Made by a program: the position numbers and the translations under genes. Positions 15,807 to 23,257 of a stretch of 64,000 bases of DNA are shown piece by piece. The stretch's first letter is position 1. Every line of letters begins with the position of its first letter. This DNA is from Bacillota bacterium (GTDB lineage: Bacteria > Bacillota > Clostridia > Christensenellales > UMGS416). The notes beneath the pieces were generated by a model. It was not told the DNA's origin. It saw only the letters and a program-made list of their open reading frames with translations, and searched no databases. The stretch lies in the NCBI GenBank assembly GCA_023398815.1, contig JAEWRW010000006.1, positions 46,686-110,685 of the forward strand, given 5' to 3'.

Positions 15807-15845
15807 AAGCCCCTTGGCGACCTGTGCGCCAAGGGGCTTGTTTCA
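15807..15845. terminator. strong intrinsic terminator
   Basis: A perfect 13-bp stem (15807-15819 with 15827-15839) with a 7-base loop and a TTGTTTCA tail. It is between the convergent creatininase and galactonate dehydratase genes. The motif GAGCACTCCCATTCGCG just after it recurs near 7032-7049 (inverted) and 51569-51585. Confidence 0.8.
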
Positions 15846-15898
15846 CTTCTGTCGAGCACTCCCATTCGCGTTTGTCGCATCAGCGGCAAACGCGACCA

Positions 15899-17038
15899 TC
15901 ACCACTGCGCCACCGACCCGTCGGCGTGGAATTGCCGGGGCGTGTCCCAGTCACCGGGGTAGGCGCGCTCACGCACGGCGTCCTCGTTCACCTCAATGCC
16001 CAGGCCAGGCCCTTTGGGTACATCGATGTGACCGTTCTTGATGACGAAGGGCGTCTTCAGATACCCCTCACCCAAATCCCAGCCATTGTCCATGCCGGGG
16101 TGCTCCTGCACGATGAAGTTGGGCGTGCAGGCATCGAGCTGCAGGCAGCTGGCCAGGGAGATCGGCCCCAGCGGATTGTGAGGCGCGACGTTGGCATAAT
16201 TGAGCTCGGCCATCGCGGCGATTTTGCGGGCCTCAAAAATACCGCCGCAGTGGCAGATGTCGGGCTGCAGCACCACGGCCGCCTGCTTGATGAGCACCTC
16301 CCGGAAGCCCCAGCGGGTGAAGAGCCGCTCGCCTGTGGCGATGGGGATGGTGGTGGACTGGGCCACGCGCACCAGGGCATCCACATTCTCCGGCAGGCAG
16401 GGTTCCTCCAGGAACATGGGGTGCAGGTGCTCGATGGCGGCGGCATACCGGATGGACTGCTGAGGCGTCAGGCATCCGTGGGCGTCGACGGCGATGTCCA
16501 TGTCGTCGCCGGCGGCCTCCCGCAGCAGCGTCAGGCTTCGCACAGCCGTGTCCAGCCATTTCTTGGTCTCCAGGTCTCGCACCGGCACGCCGGACATGGG
16601 GCCGGTCTTCATGGCGTCAAACCCCAATGCCTTGACGCGCTTGATGTCGACTGCCTTTTCCTCCACCGTATTGCCATGCACATGGCCATACATGCGGATG
16701 CGATCCCGCACTGTGCCGCCCAGCATCTCGTGCACCGGCAGGCCGGCGGCCTTGCCCTTGATGTCCCACAGAGCCTGCTCAATGCCCGAGATGGCGCTCG
16801 TCAGCACCGGGCCCCCGCGGTAGAACGTGGTGCGGTACATGAGCTGCCACAGGTGCTCGATACGCCGAGGATCCTGGCCAATGAGCACGGGCTCAAACTC
16901 GTGAACGGCCTGAGCCACGGTGCGGGTGCGGCCCTCCACCACCGGCTCGCCCCAGCCGCAGAGCCCGTCGTCAGTCGTGATCTTCAGGAAGCACCACCGG
17001 GGCAGTACCTGAAAGGTTTCCAGTTTGGCGATCTTCAT
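15899..17038 (-). CDS. dgoD: D-galactonate dehydratase family protein (enolase superfamily)
   Basis: A 379-residue mandelate-racemase-group enolase superfamily enzyme. It follows E. coli DgoD closely from end to end: MKIAKLETFQVLPRWCFLKI, GWGEPVVEGRTRTV, LIGQDPRRIEHLWQ, FYRGGPVLTSAI, the metal ligands in AVDAHG, FLEEP and ATGERLF, APHNPLGPISLA with the catalytic His, and PGLGIEV near the end. The expected reaction is dehydration of D-galactonate to 2-keto-3-deoxy-galactonate. GGAGG precedes the ATG. The 5' end overlaps the 3' end of the upstream unknown gene by 68 bases, so the two are probably co-transcribed. No aldolase or kinase for the product is in the window. Confidence 0.88.
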   Translation of the reverse strand: MKIAKLETFQVLPRWCFLKITTDDGLCGWGEPVVEGRTRTVAQAVHEFEPVLIGQDPRRIEHLWQLMYRTTFYRGGPVLTSAISGIEQALWDIKGKAAGLPVHEMLGGTVRDRIRMYGHVHGNTVEEKAVDIKRVKALGFDAMKTGPMSGVPVRDLETKKWLDTAVRSLTLLREAAGDDMDIAVDAHGCLTPQQSIRYAAAIEHLHPMFLEEPCLPENVDALVRVAQSTTIPIATGERLFTRWGFREVLIKQAAVVLQPDICHCGGIFEARKIAAMAELNYANVAPHNPLGPISLASCLQLDACTPNFIVQEHPGMDNGWDLGEGYLKTPFVIKNGHIDVPKGPGLGIEVNEDAVRERAYPGDWDTPRQFHADGSVAQW

Positions 17039-18275
17039 CCGCGTCCTCCCTGTCACTTGTGCTGGGGGCTCCGCCGTCCGGCTGGACGGCGGGTGACCTC
17101 CGCGGTGCCGGCTCATTCGCCGGCGCGTTAGTGTATTCTTTCTGCGCCGGGCGTGCCTTTCCTGCCGCAGAAAGCAAAGCGGCGTTCTCCTTTCGCAGGC
17201 TGGTCACCTCGGCCTGTAAGCGCAGGGTGGTGCGCTCCAGGGCCGAGACGCTCTCCTGCAGGCGGGTGAGGACGATGGCCTGGTTGCGCACCGCCTCGGC
17301 CATGGTCGCGCCGGTTTGGGCGGCATGGGGCTGGGCAGGGCCGCCCCAGTCCCCGGGCGGCACAGGTGGGGCCTCGGCCGGGCGTGGGTCCACCGCGCAA
17401 GTGATCTGCTGGAGCGTGCGGGCATCGACGATGGCACGGCGCAACTCCCCGGGTAGGGCAAGACGGCAGGGCAGTGTCCCCAGGGCAGGGAGGGGCGTGA
17501 GGTGCGCCGTCCGACTGCCCAACGCCACCCCTTGGATGGCTCCACCCTCCAGCCACTGGCACTGCACCGCCCCACCAGCGCGCACAAAATGCGGGAAGCT
17601 CACCTGCCAGGCCTCCCCGGGGTGGCGGGCGCCGTTGACATAGAGCGCCCCGTCAGACACCCAGCAGGCCTGACGCTGGCTGCCGTCGGTCAGTGCGCAG
17701 AAGTCATTGAGCCCACCCTGGATGCGGGCGATGGGCTCGGCCGGGCCACGCCCGTCAGCGGCCCGCCGCAGCACGGTCACCTGGCCGTTGCCCCGCACGG
17801 CATACAGAATGGACGTCCGGGCAAACTCGCCGTCGGGCTGCAGCGACAGGAGCTGCTCGGGCCGCGCGCACTCGGCCACGCGCACCCCCTCCCACCCGTC
17901 GCCCTGCCGGCGGTAACACACCAGCGTATCGCCCCCGTCGGTCTCGGCCACGTAGGCGATGGCTGGTTCCTCCCCCGCCCACATCATGAGATCCCGCAGT
18001 TTCAGGTTGGTATCACCCCGCAGCAACAGGCTGCGGCTGAAAGTTGTGCCGTCGGTGGAACTCAAACAAAAAAGCTGGCGATTCATCAGCCACACCGCCG
18101 CGTGCAGCCGCCCTCGGCTATCCACCGCCCCGGCGAACTCCCCCACCGGGCGGGATTCCACGATCTCCTCCTGCCCATCGGGCCGGCGCAGCACCAACCG
18201 GCGCGACCGGTCCAGGGAAAGGGCGGCACGCCCACCTGCCAGCACCGCCACCAGTGTCCCCTCGTTGCCAAACAT
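16971..18275 (-). CDS. unknown protein: propeller-like repeats plus C-terminal coiled coil
   Basis: A 434-residue protein without a family I can name. Residues 1 to about 280 alternate short strands and turns with repeated patterns such as DSRGRLHAAVW, AIAYVAE and LYAVRGNGQVTVL, suggesting a beta-propeller. A Pro/Gly linker follows, then a heptad-like coiled coil (about residues 325-375, LTRLQESVSALERTTLRLQA) and a disordered acidic tail. There is no signal peptide. GGGGGAAGGA precedes the ATG. The last 68 bases overlap dgoD in another frame. It is divergent from a 225-residue Cys-containing protein. A structural role, for example in the spore, is possible but speculative. Confidence 0.6.
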   Translation of the reverse strand: MFGNEGTLVAVLAGGRAALSLDRSRRLVLRRPDGQEEIVESRPVGEFAGAVDSRGRLHAAVWLMNRQLFCLSSTDGTTFSRSLLLRGDTNLKLRDLMMWAGEEPAIAYVAETDGGDTLVCYRRQGDGWEGVRVAECARPEQLLSLQPDGEFARTSILYAVRGNGQVTVLRRAADGRGPAEPIARIQGGLNDFCALTDGSQRQACWVSDGALYVNGARHPGEAWQVSFPHFVRAGGAVQCQWLEGGAIQGVALGSRTAHLTPLPALGTLPCRLALPGELRRAIVDARTLQQITCAVDPRPAEAPPVPPGDWGGPAQPHAAQTGATMAEAVRNQAIVLTRLQESVSALERTTLRLQAEVTSLRKENAALLSAAGKARPAQKEYTNAPANEPAPRRSPAVQPDGGAPSTSDREDADEDRQTGNLSGTAPVVLPEDHD

Positions 18276-18446
18276 GATCCTTCCCCCTCACCTATGCATG
18301 CCTCCATTCATACTATGCGCCAGGGTCCTTCGTCTATGTGGCCGGGCCGCCCAAGGAATGGCCGGTGACCCTCACACAAGGGGAGGGGACCGCATAGGAT
18401 GCTAAGGAATCCAACCGAAGGGATCTCATCAAAAGGAGGGAACACC
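18276..18446. other. divergent intergenic region
   Basis: 171 bases between two divergent unknown genes. No convincing sigma-A promoter is visible in either direction, which would fit use of an alternative sigma factor. AAAAGGAGG at the right end is the ribosome site of the 18447 gene. Confidence 0.4.
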
Positions 18447-19124
18447 ATGTCCTTTTACTCCTACAAGAACGCCGGCGCGGAGCACATGCCCTGCACCATA
18501 AAGGGTGGCACCGAGGATAACGCGGCAGGCGGCTGCTCATTCCGGGAGCGTGTCTGCGTTCAGGTCAAGAAGGTCTACGACGCCTGCATGCAGCAGGACC
18601 AGCTGGAGGACGTCACCGTCTGCGTGCGCTGCATCGAACCCACCAATGTCACACCCCAACCGCCCTTCGAGTTCGTCAGCTGCCGCAGCACCGAGGTGCG
18701 CGGGAAGCTGAGCGACGTGCGGATTGACCCCATTGCCAGCCGCGAGCACTTCGCCCGTGTGCGCGCCACGGTGGAAATCCCGATCGAAGTGGTCTTCCTG
18801 GATGCCAACGACAACGAGTTCACCGGCAAGGCTATCATCACCGTGCGCAAGGACGTCATCCTCTTCGTCCCCGACGACTCGATCATCCCGTTCTTCGTGG
18901 ACAACATCGTCAGCGCCATCTGCGTGATGGGCGACTGGATCAGCGGCAACACCTTCGAGATCACGGTCTGCGTCACCATCATCCTGAAGATCGTGGCCGA
19001 AGTCGATCTGCTCATTCCGGCCTTCGGCTTCTGCCGCATCCCGCCGTGCGAACAGTTTGCCGAGAACATCTGTGACGAGTTCTTCTCCCTGCCCATCTTC
19101 CCGCCCCAGCTGGACGACTGCTGA
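18447..19124 (+). CDS. unknown cysteine-containing beta-rich protein, possible spore-surface protein
   Basis: A 225-residue protein beginning MSFYSYKNAGAEHMPCTIKG. It has ten Cys, several in the pattern CSFRERVCVQVKKVYDACMQQ and others in VCVRCIE and FCRIPPCEQF, with long beta-type hydrophobic stretches (ARVRATVEIPIEVVFLD, KDVILFVPDD, FEITVCVTIILKIVAEVDLLIP). There is no signal peptide. The VKKVYDxC pattern resembles uncharacterised proteins of spore-forming Clostridia, but this is from memory and not secure. AAAAGGAGGGAACACC gives a strong ribosome site. Cys richness without export signals would fit a cross-linked spore coat component. Confidence 0.6.
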   Translation: MSFYSYKNAGAEHMPCTIKGGTEDNAAGGCSFRERVCVQVKKVYDACMQQDQLEDVTVCVRCIEPTNVTPQPPFEFVSCRSTEVRGKLSDVRIDPIASREHFARVRATVEIPIEVVFLDANDNEFTGKAIITVRKDVILFVPDDSIIPFFVDNIVSAICVMGDWISGNTFEITVCVTIILKIVAEVDLLIPAFGFCRIPPCEQFAENICDEFFSLPIFPPQLDDC

Positions 19125-19192
19125 GCGGCCCGCCGGCCGGGATGGGGCAGCATACATAGGACAGACCAGCCGCCCCGGCGCGGCAAAGCCTT

Positions 19193-19230
19193 TCGCGGAT
19201 GACGCTGCGGCGTCATCCGCGATTTGGAAT
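19193..19230 (+). terminator. terminator of the 18447 gene
   Basis: A 12-bp perfect stem (TCGCGGATGACG at 19193-19204 with 19211-19222) and short loop, followed by TTTGG; the T-tract is weak. Confidence 0.6.
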
Positions 19231-19247
19231 GCTTGTCTCTATTTTTA

Positions 19248-19400
19248 CTGAATCGGTCGCCGCACAGGTCGCCGACCGATCATGAACTGTTCCCCTCATT
19301 CGGTTTTTCTAGGATACGTTTCACCTGCGGGCGGACTTTTCTTTTCTGCTCCTACTGGCCTGTCCTATCCTCCCGCCGAATGAATCGTCGGTCGGTTCTC
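19248..19400 (-). repeat. intergenic repeat, family A, inverted partial copy
   Basis: The inverted form of the central part of repeat A1: GTCGCCGCACAGGTCGCCGA (19257-19276), TCTAGGATACGTTTC, GGGCGGACTTTTCTTTTCTG and the hairpin at 19369-19395. Both ends are missing or diverged. It faces copy 3 a few tens of bases away. Confidence 0.7.
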
Positions 19401-19494
19401 TGCCTCTTCTCCCACGTCGGCTGGAATAGGCAGTCAGTTCTTGGCTTATCTCCACACACCAGCTTGAAGATAAGCCAGAAGCATCGAGTTTGTT

Positions 19495-19818
19495 GACAGC
19501 CGAAAGGCCCGGGTGGGAATCCCGAGCCTCAGAGTATCTACCCCCCTGAACGAGCGATGAACCTCCCGCCGATTCATTCGGCGGGAGGAAATGAAATGCC
19601 TGTGTGAGCAGAAAAGAAAAGCTCGCCGCAGCGAAGGCGTTCTTTTGCCGGCCATGAATGAGAGCAAAAGTTGAAAGATCGGTCGGCGACATGTGCGGCG
19701 ACAGATCTGGCATTAGCGAGAACAAGCACTCTGAATCGCGACTGTCGCAACAGCGACAGACGCGAAAGGCTGTCGACAACGTCGACAGCCGAAAGGCCCG
19801 GGTGCGAATCCCGGGCCT
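19495..19818 (+). repeat. intergenic repeat, family A copy 3 with 35-base flanking direct repeats
   Basis: A full A element (hairpin at 19562-19588, GGTCGGCGACATGTGCGGCG near 19681, AATCGCGACTGTCGC, GGCTGTCGAC-AAC-GTCGACAGCC) bracketed by 35-base direct repeats at 19495-19529 and 19784-19818 that differ at two positions. Each copy contains a terminator hairpin (GGCCCGGG...CCCGGGCC). Just left of the first copy, TCGAGTTTGTTGACAGCC resembles the right end of another A element, so the locus may be a decayed tandem of two elements. Confidence 0.7.
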
Positions 19819-19822
19819 TTCC
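19792..19822. terminator. terminator at the right flank of repeat A3
   Basis: AAAGGCCCGGG (19792-19802) pairs perfectly with CCCGGGCCTTT (19810-19820). It would end leftward transcription of the CAP-domain gene. Confidence 0.75.
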
Positions 19823-19871
19823 ATTCCATTTCCTGTGACGGGCGATGTCGTTCCTTACCCTGTGGTTTTGG

Positions 19872-20735
19872 TTATTTGGCGAACCACTGGGTGATGTAGT
19901 AGACTCCCCTGCTTTGGTTGTACACGATGCCGATGCCGACGCGCGTATAGTTGGCGTTCAGGATGTTGGCGCGGTGGCCGGCGGAGTTCATGAGCCCTTC
20001 GTGGGCGGCTTCCACCGAGCCATACATGGCCAGGTTCTCACCGGCGGTGGTGTACTTGACGCCCGACGCCTTCAACCGGGTGGAGAAATCCCCATAGGTC
20101 GGCGAGGTGTGGGAGAAGTAGTTGTTCGTGGACATATCCTGGCTGTGCTTCAACGCCGGGGTGCGCAGCGTGGCGTCGAAGGTCAGCGCCGGGAGACCAG
20201 CGTCAGCACGGGCCTGGTTGACCAAGCCGATCATCTTCTGCTCCTGGGCAGTCATGCTGCCGGAGGTCGTGGTGCTGGCCGTGGTGGTCGTGGGCTTGGC
20301 GGTGGCAGTCGCCGTGGGTTTCACGGTGGCGCTGGGCTTCGCGGTGGCAGTTGCCGTGGGCTTCACAGTAGCGCTGGGCGCTGCGGTGGCCGTCGCCGTG
20401 GGCTTCACGGTGGCACTGGGCGCTGCGGTGGCCGTGGTGGTGGCCTTGGTCGTGCTCACGCTGGTCTTGCAGGCAGCGGAAAGCTGCTGGATGAGCGCGT
20501 TGAGCTGTTCGTTCATGTTGGCGCCGCTGGTGGGGCATGTGCTGCCGGCGGCGGACTTCAAGGTCTCCAACCTACTGGTCAGGTCGCTGAGGGTGGCGGT
20601 GGTGGTCGAGTTGGTGGTCTTTGCGGCCCCGCAGGTGCTCGTCGTCGTTGCGGCGAACGCGTGGGTCATCATCGTCATGGCTACCATCATGGTGGCCGCC
20701 AGGGTCGCAAGCATCATCCTCTTCGTTCTCTTCAT
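19872..20735 (-). CDS. secreted CAP/SCP-domain protein (YkwD-like)
   Basis: A 287-residue exported protein. A signal peptide (MKRTKRMMLATLAATMMVAM followed by TMMTHAFA) is followed by a Cys-containing helical segment, a Thr/Ala/Pro linker made of four to five degenerate repeats of TATAAPSATVKP type, and a C-terminal CAP domain with its conserved residues: ALKHSQDM, YFSHTSP, AGENLA and NSAGHRANIL. In Firmicutes such YkwD-like proteins are secreted, sometimes into the spore or cell wall; the enzymatic role is unclear. GGAAGG lies before the chosen ATG at 20735. The linker repeats look like tandem DNA repeats at about 20285-20450, but they are coding. Confidence 0.88.
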   Translation of the reverse strand: MKRTKRMMLATLAATMMVAMTMMTHAFAATTTSTCGAAKTTNSTTTATLSDLTSRLETLKSAAGSTCPTSGANMNEQLNALIQQLSAACKTSVSTTKATTTATAAPSATVKPTATATAAPSATVKPTATATAKPSATVKPTATATAKPTTTTASTTTSGSMTAQEQKMIGLVNQARADAGLPALTFDATLRTPALKHSQDMSTNNYFSHTSPTYGDFSTRLKASGVKYTTAGENLAMYGSVEAAHEGLMNSAGHRANILNANYTRVGIGIVYNQSRGVYYITQWFAK

Positions 20736-20962
20736 CGTACCTTCCTTCCATTTTGAAAGTGCTACGCTTCTGCGTGCAGTTCGCATGACGTCATTCCGTC
20801 GAAATGGAATGTCGGTAGAATACTATATCGAAACATTGAAATCCAGTGATTTGGGTGGTTGTTGCCATGGGAATTTCCGTCAATGGGCAAAAGCTGGAAC
20901 AAGACGGAAAATTTGTTGCCCGGATTGCACGCGATTGGGCCAACATCCGAGCAAATAGGTTA

Positions 20963-20990
20963 TTGACAGAACGCCCGCGGCTTATATTAT
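20963..20990 (+). promoter_or_regulatory. promoter of the zinc-ribbon/phosphoesterase/Rrf2 transcript
   Basis: TTGACA (20963-20968), 16-base spacer, TATTAT (20985-20990) within a very AT-rich stretch, about 60 bases before the next ATG. Confidence 0.65.
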
Positions 20991-21053
20991 ATAGTATAGA
21001 ATCACCGGTCGAATCCTCGGTCGGTTGATTGAGTTGTTCTGAGGTGAGCTTAT

Positions 21054-21500
21054 ATGGCGTTTCGGAAATGCCCCAAATGCGAATTGAACTATATCCTGGA
21101 CGATCAGCCATACTGCGTGGTCTGTATGCAAGGTCTGAAGGGTTTGAACCACCACGATGAGGACGGAGAGCTCTGTCCCATCTGCGGCGAGCGTGAGCCT
21201 GCCCCCGGCGAGGAATACTGTGCCGAGTGTCTCGTTGAGATGAAAAAACTCGACCGCAAGCAGTCGCCCAAGGAAGAAGAGGAGGACGACGAGCCGGCGG
21301 AAGAGGAAGAGGAGAACATTGTGGCGATCGAGGAAATCGCCGACCTGCCCATTGGCGACGAGGAAGAAGCCGCCGTGCCTCCCTTCGAGCTGGAGAGCAT
21401 CAATGAAGAGCTGGCCGGGGAGGACGAGGCCCTCTTTGAGGAGGAAGACACCGGGGACGGGGAAGAAGAGGACGACGAGAAAGAGGCCGACGATGCGTAG
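21054..21500 (+). CDS. zinc-ribbon protein with long acidic tail
   Basis: A 148-residue protein with three CxxC pairs in its first 60 residues (CPKC, CVVC, CPIC) plus a further CAEC, forming one or two treble-clef or ribbon zinc sites, followed by a strongly acidic, low-complexity tail of about 80 residues (runs of E and D). I do not recognise a named family. GAGGTGA precedes the ATG. It starts an apparent operon with a metallophosphoesterase and an Rrf2 regulator, and may act in nucleic-acid or metal-related regulation; this is inference. Confidence 0.65.
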   Translation: MAFRKCPKCELNYILDDQPYCVVCMQGLKGLNHHDEDGELCPICGEREPAPGEEYCAECLVEMKKLDRKQSPKEEEEDDEPAEEEEENIVAIEEIADLPIGDEEEAAVPPFELESINEELAGEDEALFEEEDTGDGEEEDDEKEADDA

Positions 21501-21527
21501 CCACAGCCGCCCCGCGCGGTGCGGCAC

Positions 21528-22259
21528 ATGAGCATCTTTGCCATTGCCGACTTGCATTTATCCGGCCACCGGCCCAAACCCATGGACGTGTTTGGCCGCA
21601 AATGGGTTAACCATTGGGAGAAGGTTCAGACCGCCTGGCGAGAGCGGGTGGGGCCGCAGGATACGGTTCTCATCCCGGGGGACATCTCCTGGGCCATGAC
21701 GCTGGAGGAAGCCCAAGTGGATCTCCAGGCCATTGCCGCGCTGCCGGGCCGCAAGGTGCTGCTGCGCGGCAATCACGATTACTGGTGGAGCAGCGCCAAC
21801 CGCGTGCGGCAGCATTTGCCGCCGGAGATGGCGCTCATTCAAAATGACAGCATGACCATTGGCAGCGCGGTCGTCTGCGGTACCCGGGGGTGGACCTGCC
21901 CGGGCAGTTCGTCGTGGGAAGGCGCGGCCGACGAACGCATCTACCAGCGGGAGATCATCCGCCTGGGGCTGACGCTGGAGGCTGCCAGCCGCCTCAATGG
22001 CCGCCGGCTCATCGTCATGCTGCACTATCCGCCCTTCAATGAGCGGCAGGAGACTTCCGGGTTCACCGAGCTGGTGGAGCGCTACGGCGTGCACCACGTG
22101 CTCTACGGCCACCTGCACAACGTGGCACCCGGCGCGGCCTTTGAGGGGGAGCGAAACGGCATCCAATACAACCTGGTGGCCTGTGACTACCTGGACTTCG
22201 TGCCCCGCCTGGTGTACGAGGAATCGTCAGCGCCCGACGAAGGGAGCGTGCAGGCATGA
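21528..22259 (+). CDS. metallophosphoesterase
   Basis: A 243-residue calcineurin-like phosphoesterase with all core motifs in order: ADLHLS, PGDISW, RGNHDYWW, MLHYPPF and YGHLHN, which form the two-metal active site. It resembles YkoQ/YkuE-type and other single-domain Firmicutes phosphoesterases; the substrate is unknown. The ATG at 21528 is used although the upstream site is weak; an in-frame GTG lies nine bases earlier. It lies 27 bases after the zinc-ribbon gene, and its stop overlaps the Rrf2 start by four bases (ATGA), so it is translationally coupled to the regulator. Confidence 0.85.
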   Translation: MSIFAIADLHLSGHRPKPMDVFGRKWVNHWEKVQTAWRERVGPQDTVLIPGDISWAMTLEEAQVDLQAIAALPGRKVLLRGNHDYWWSSANRVRQHLPPEMALIQNDSMTIGSAVVCGTRGWTCPGSSSWEGAADERIYQREIIRLGLTLEAASRLNGRRLIVMLHYPPFNERQETSGFTELVERYGVHHVLYGHLHNVAPGAAFEGERNGIQYNLVACDYLDFVPRLVYEESSAPDEGSVQA

Positions 22260-22690
22260 AAATCTCCACCCGTGGGCGCTACGCCCTGCAGGCACTGACG
22301 ACGCTGGCTGCCTCCACCGGGGACGAGCCGCGCCGCCTGCGCGACCTGGCCCAGGAGGCCGGCGTGCCCGAGGGCTACCTGGAGCAGCTTTTTTTGCAGC
22401 TGAAAGGGGCTGGCCTGCTGAGCGGCCAACCCGGCGCTGGCGGCGGCTATCGCCTGGCCCGCCCGGCAGAGGCCATCACCGCCGGCGACGTGCTGCGTGC
22501 GGTGGAAAGTTCCTTCCGGCTGCTTGACTGCCTGGAGGACGGCTGTGCGCGGCAGGACGCCTGTGTCAGCCGCCTGCTGTGGCAGGGTCTGCAGCAAGAG
22601 ATCGACCGCGTGGCCGACGGGGTGACGCTCCAAGCCCTGGCGGCCCGCTGCCAGGCCCAGGGCGAGGAACCGCCGGACTACGCCATATGA
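22256..22690 (+). CDS. Rrf2 family transcriptional regulator 1
   Basis: A 144-residue Rrf2-family winged-helix regulator: MKISTRGRYALQALTTLA, the helix-turn-helix EAGVPEGYLEQLFLQLKGAGLL, the wing GAGGGYRLARP, then a dimer helix. Three Cys in LDCLEDGCARQDACVSR (spacing 6 and 6) resemble the Fe-S-ligating triad of IscR/NsrR, suggesting a cluster-sensing regulator. It overlaps the phosphoesterase stop by four bases and precedes a second Rrf2 gene by 13 bases. In this position it may control cysteine or iron-sulfur metabolism together with cysK downstream. Confidence 0.88.
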   Translation: MKISTRGRYALQALTTLAASTGDEPRRLRDLAQEAGVPEGYLEQLFLQLKGAGLLSGQPGAGGGYRLARPAEAITAGDVLRAVESSFRLLDCLEDGCARQDACVSRLLWQGLQQEIDRVADGVTLQALAARCQAQGEEPPDYAI

Positions 22691-22703
22691 TGGGAACGAA
22701 ACG

Positions 22704-23135
22704 ATGAAGCTTTCTACCAAAAGCAGATATGGCGTGCGGCTGTTGCTGGACCTGGCACTGCAAGAGCCGGGCCGAGCCATGCCGCTGGTTGCCGTAGCCG
22801 AGCGGCAGGGCATCTCCCCCCGATACCTGGAGCAGGTGGCCGCCGACCTGCGCAAGGCCGGTATGCTGCGGGCCGTCAAGGGCGCGCAGGGTGGGTACCT
22901 CCTGGCGATGGACCCCGCACAGATTCACCTGGGCGTGCTGGTAGCGCTGTTGGAGGGCGACCTCTTGCTGACCGATCCGCCTGCCCCGCTGGCCACCGCC
23001 GTGGAGCGCTGTCTGTGGCGGGAGTTCTTTTCCCCCCTCAACGACGCTGTCGACCAATACCTGAACCACCGAACGCTGCAAGACCTGGTGGCCGAATACC
23101 GCCAGGCCACCGACACCGGCATGTATTACTTGTAA
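22704..23135 (+). CDS. Rrf2 family transcriptional regulator 2 (CymR-like)
   Basis: A 143-residue Rrf2 regulator: MKLSTKSRYGVRLLLDLAL, the DNA-binding helix ERQGISPRYLEQVAADLRKAGML and the wing AQGGYLLA. Unlike its neighbour it has only one Cys (ERCLWREFF), so it cannot hold an IscR-type cluster by itself. This matches CymR, the cysteine-metabolism repressor that acts with cysteine synthase CysK in Firmicutes, and cysK is the next gene. The ribosome site (GGGAACGAAACG) is weak. A dyad lies in the cysK leader. Confidence 0.85.
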   Translation: MKLSTKSRYGVRLLLDLALQEPGRAMPLVAVAERQGISPRYLEQVAADLRKAGMLRAVKGAQGGYLLAMDPAQIHLGVLVALLEGDLLLTDPPAPLATAVERCLWREFFSPLNDAVDQYLNHRTLQDLVAEYRQATDTGMYYL

Positions 23136-23159
23136 CAAAATCATTCTTTCATTCTTCCG

Positions 23160-23188
23160 TTGACAGCATTCCAGGATGGGCATATAAT
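23160..23188 (+). promoter_or_regulatory. consensus promoter of cysK
   Basis: TTGACA (23160-23165), 17-base spacer, TATAAT (23183-23188): a perfect match, 70 bases before the ATG. Confidence 0.85.
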
Positions 23189-23201
23189 ATTATCAAGCAA
23201 A

Positions 23202-23219
23202 ACACTACTAATCCAGTGT
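23202..23219. promoter_or_regulatory. candidate Rrf2 operator in the cysK leader
   Basis: The inverted repeat ACACT-N8-AGTGT sits just downstream of the cysK -10 box, where a bound repressor would block transcription. The neighbouring tandem Rrf2 genes are the obvious candidates to bind it. Confidence 0.45.
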
Positions 23220-23257
23220 ATTTACTAGAATATTAAACCCGTGAAGGAGCTGACAAT

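Noticed and set aside
20280..20460. Tandem repeats resembling a CRISPR or minisatellite
   Set aside because: They are in frame within the CAP-domain gene and encode its Thr/Ala/Pro linker; unit lengths are irregular multiples of three with no unique spacers.
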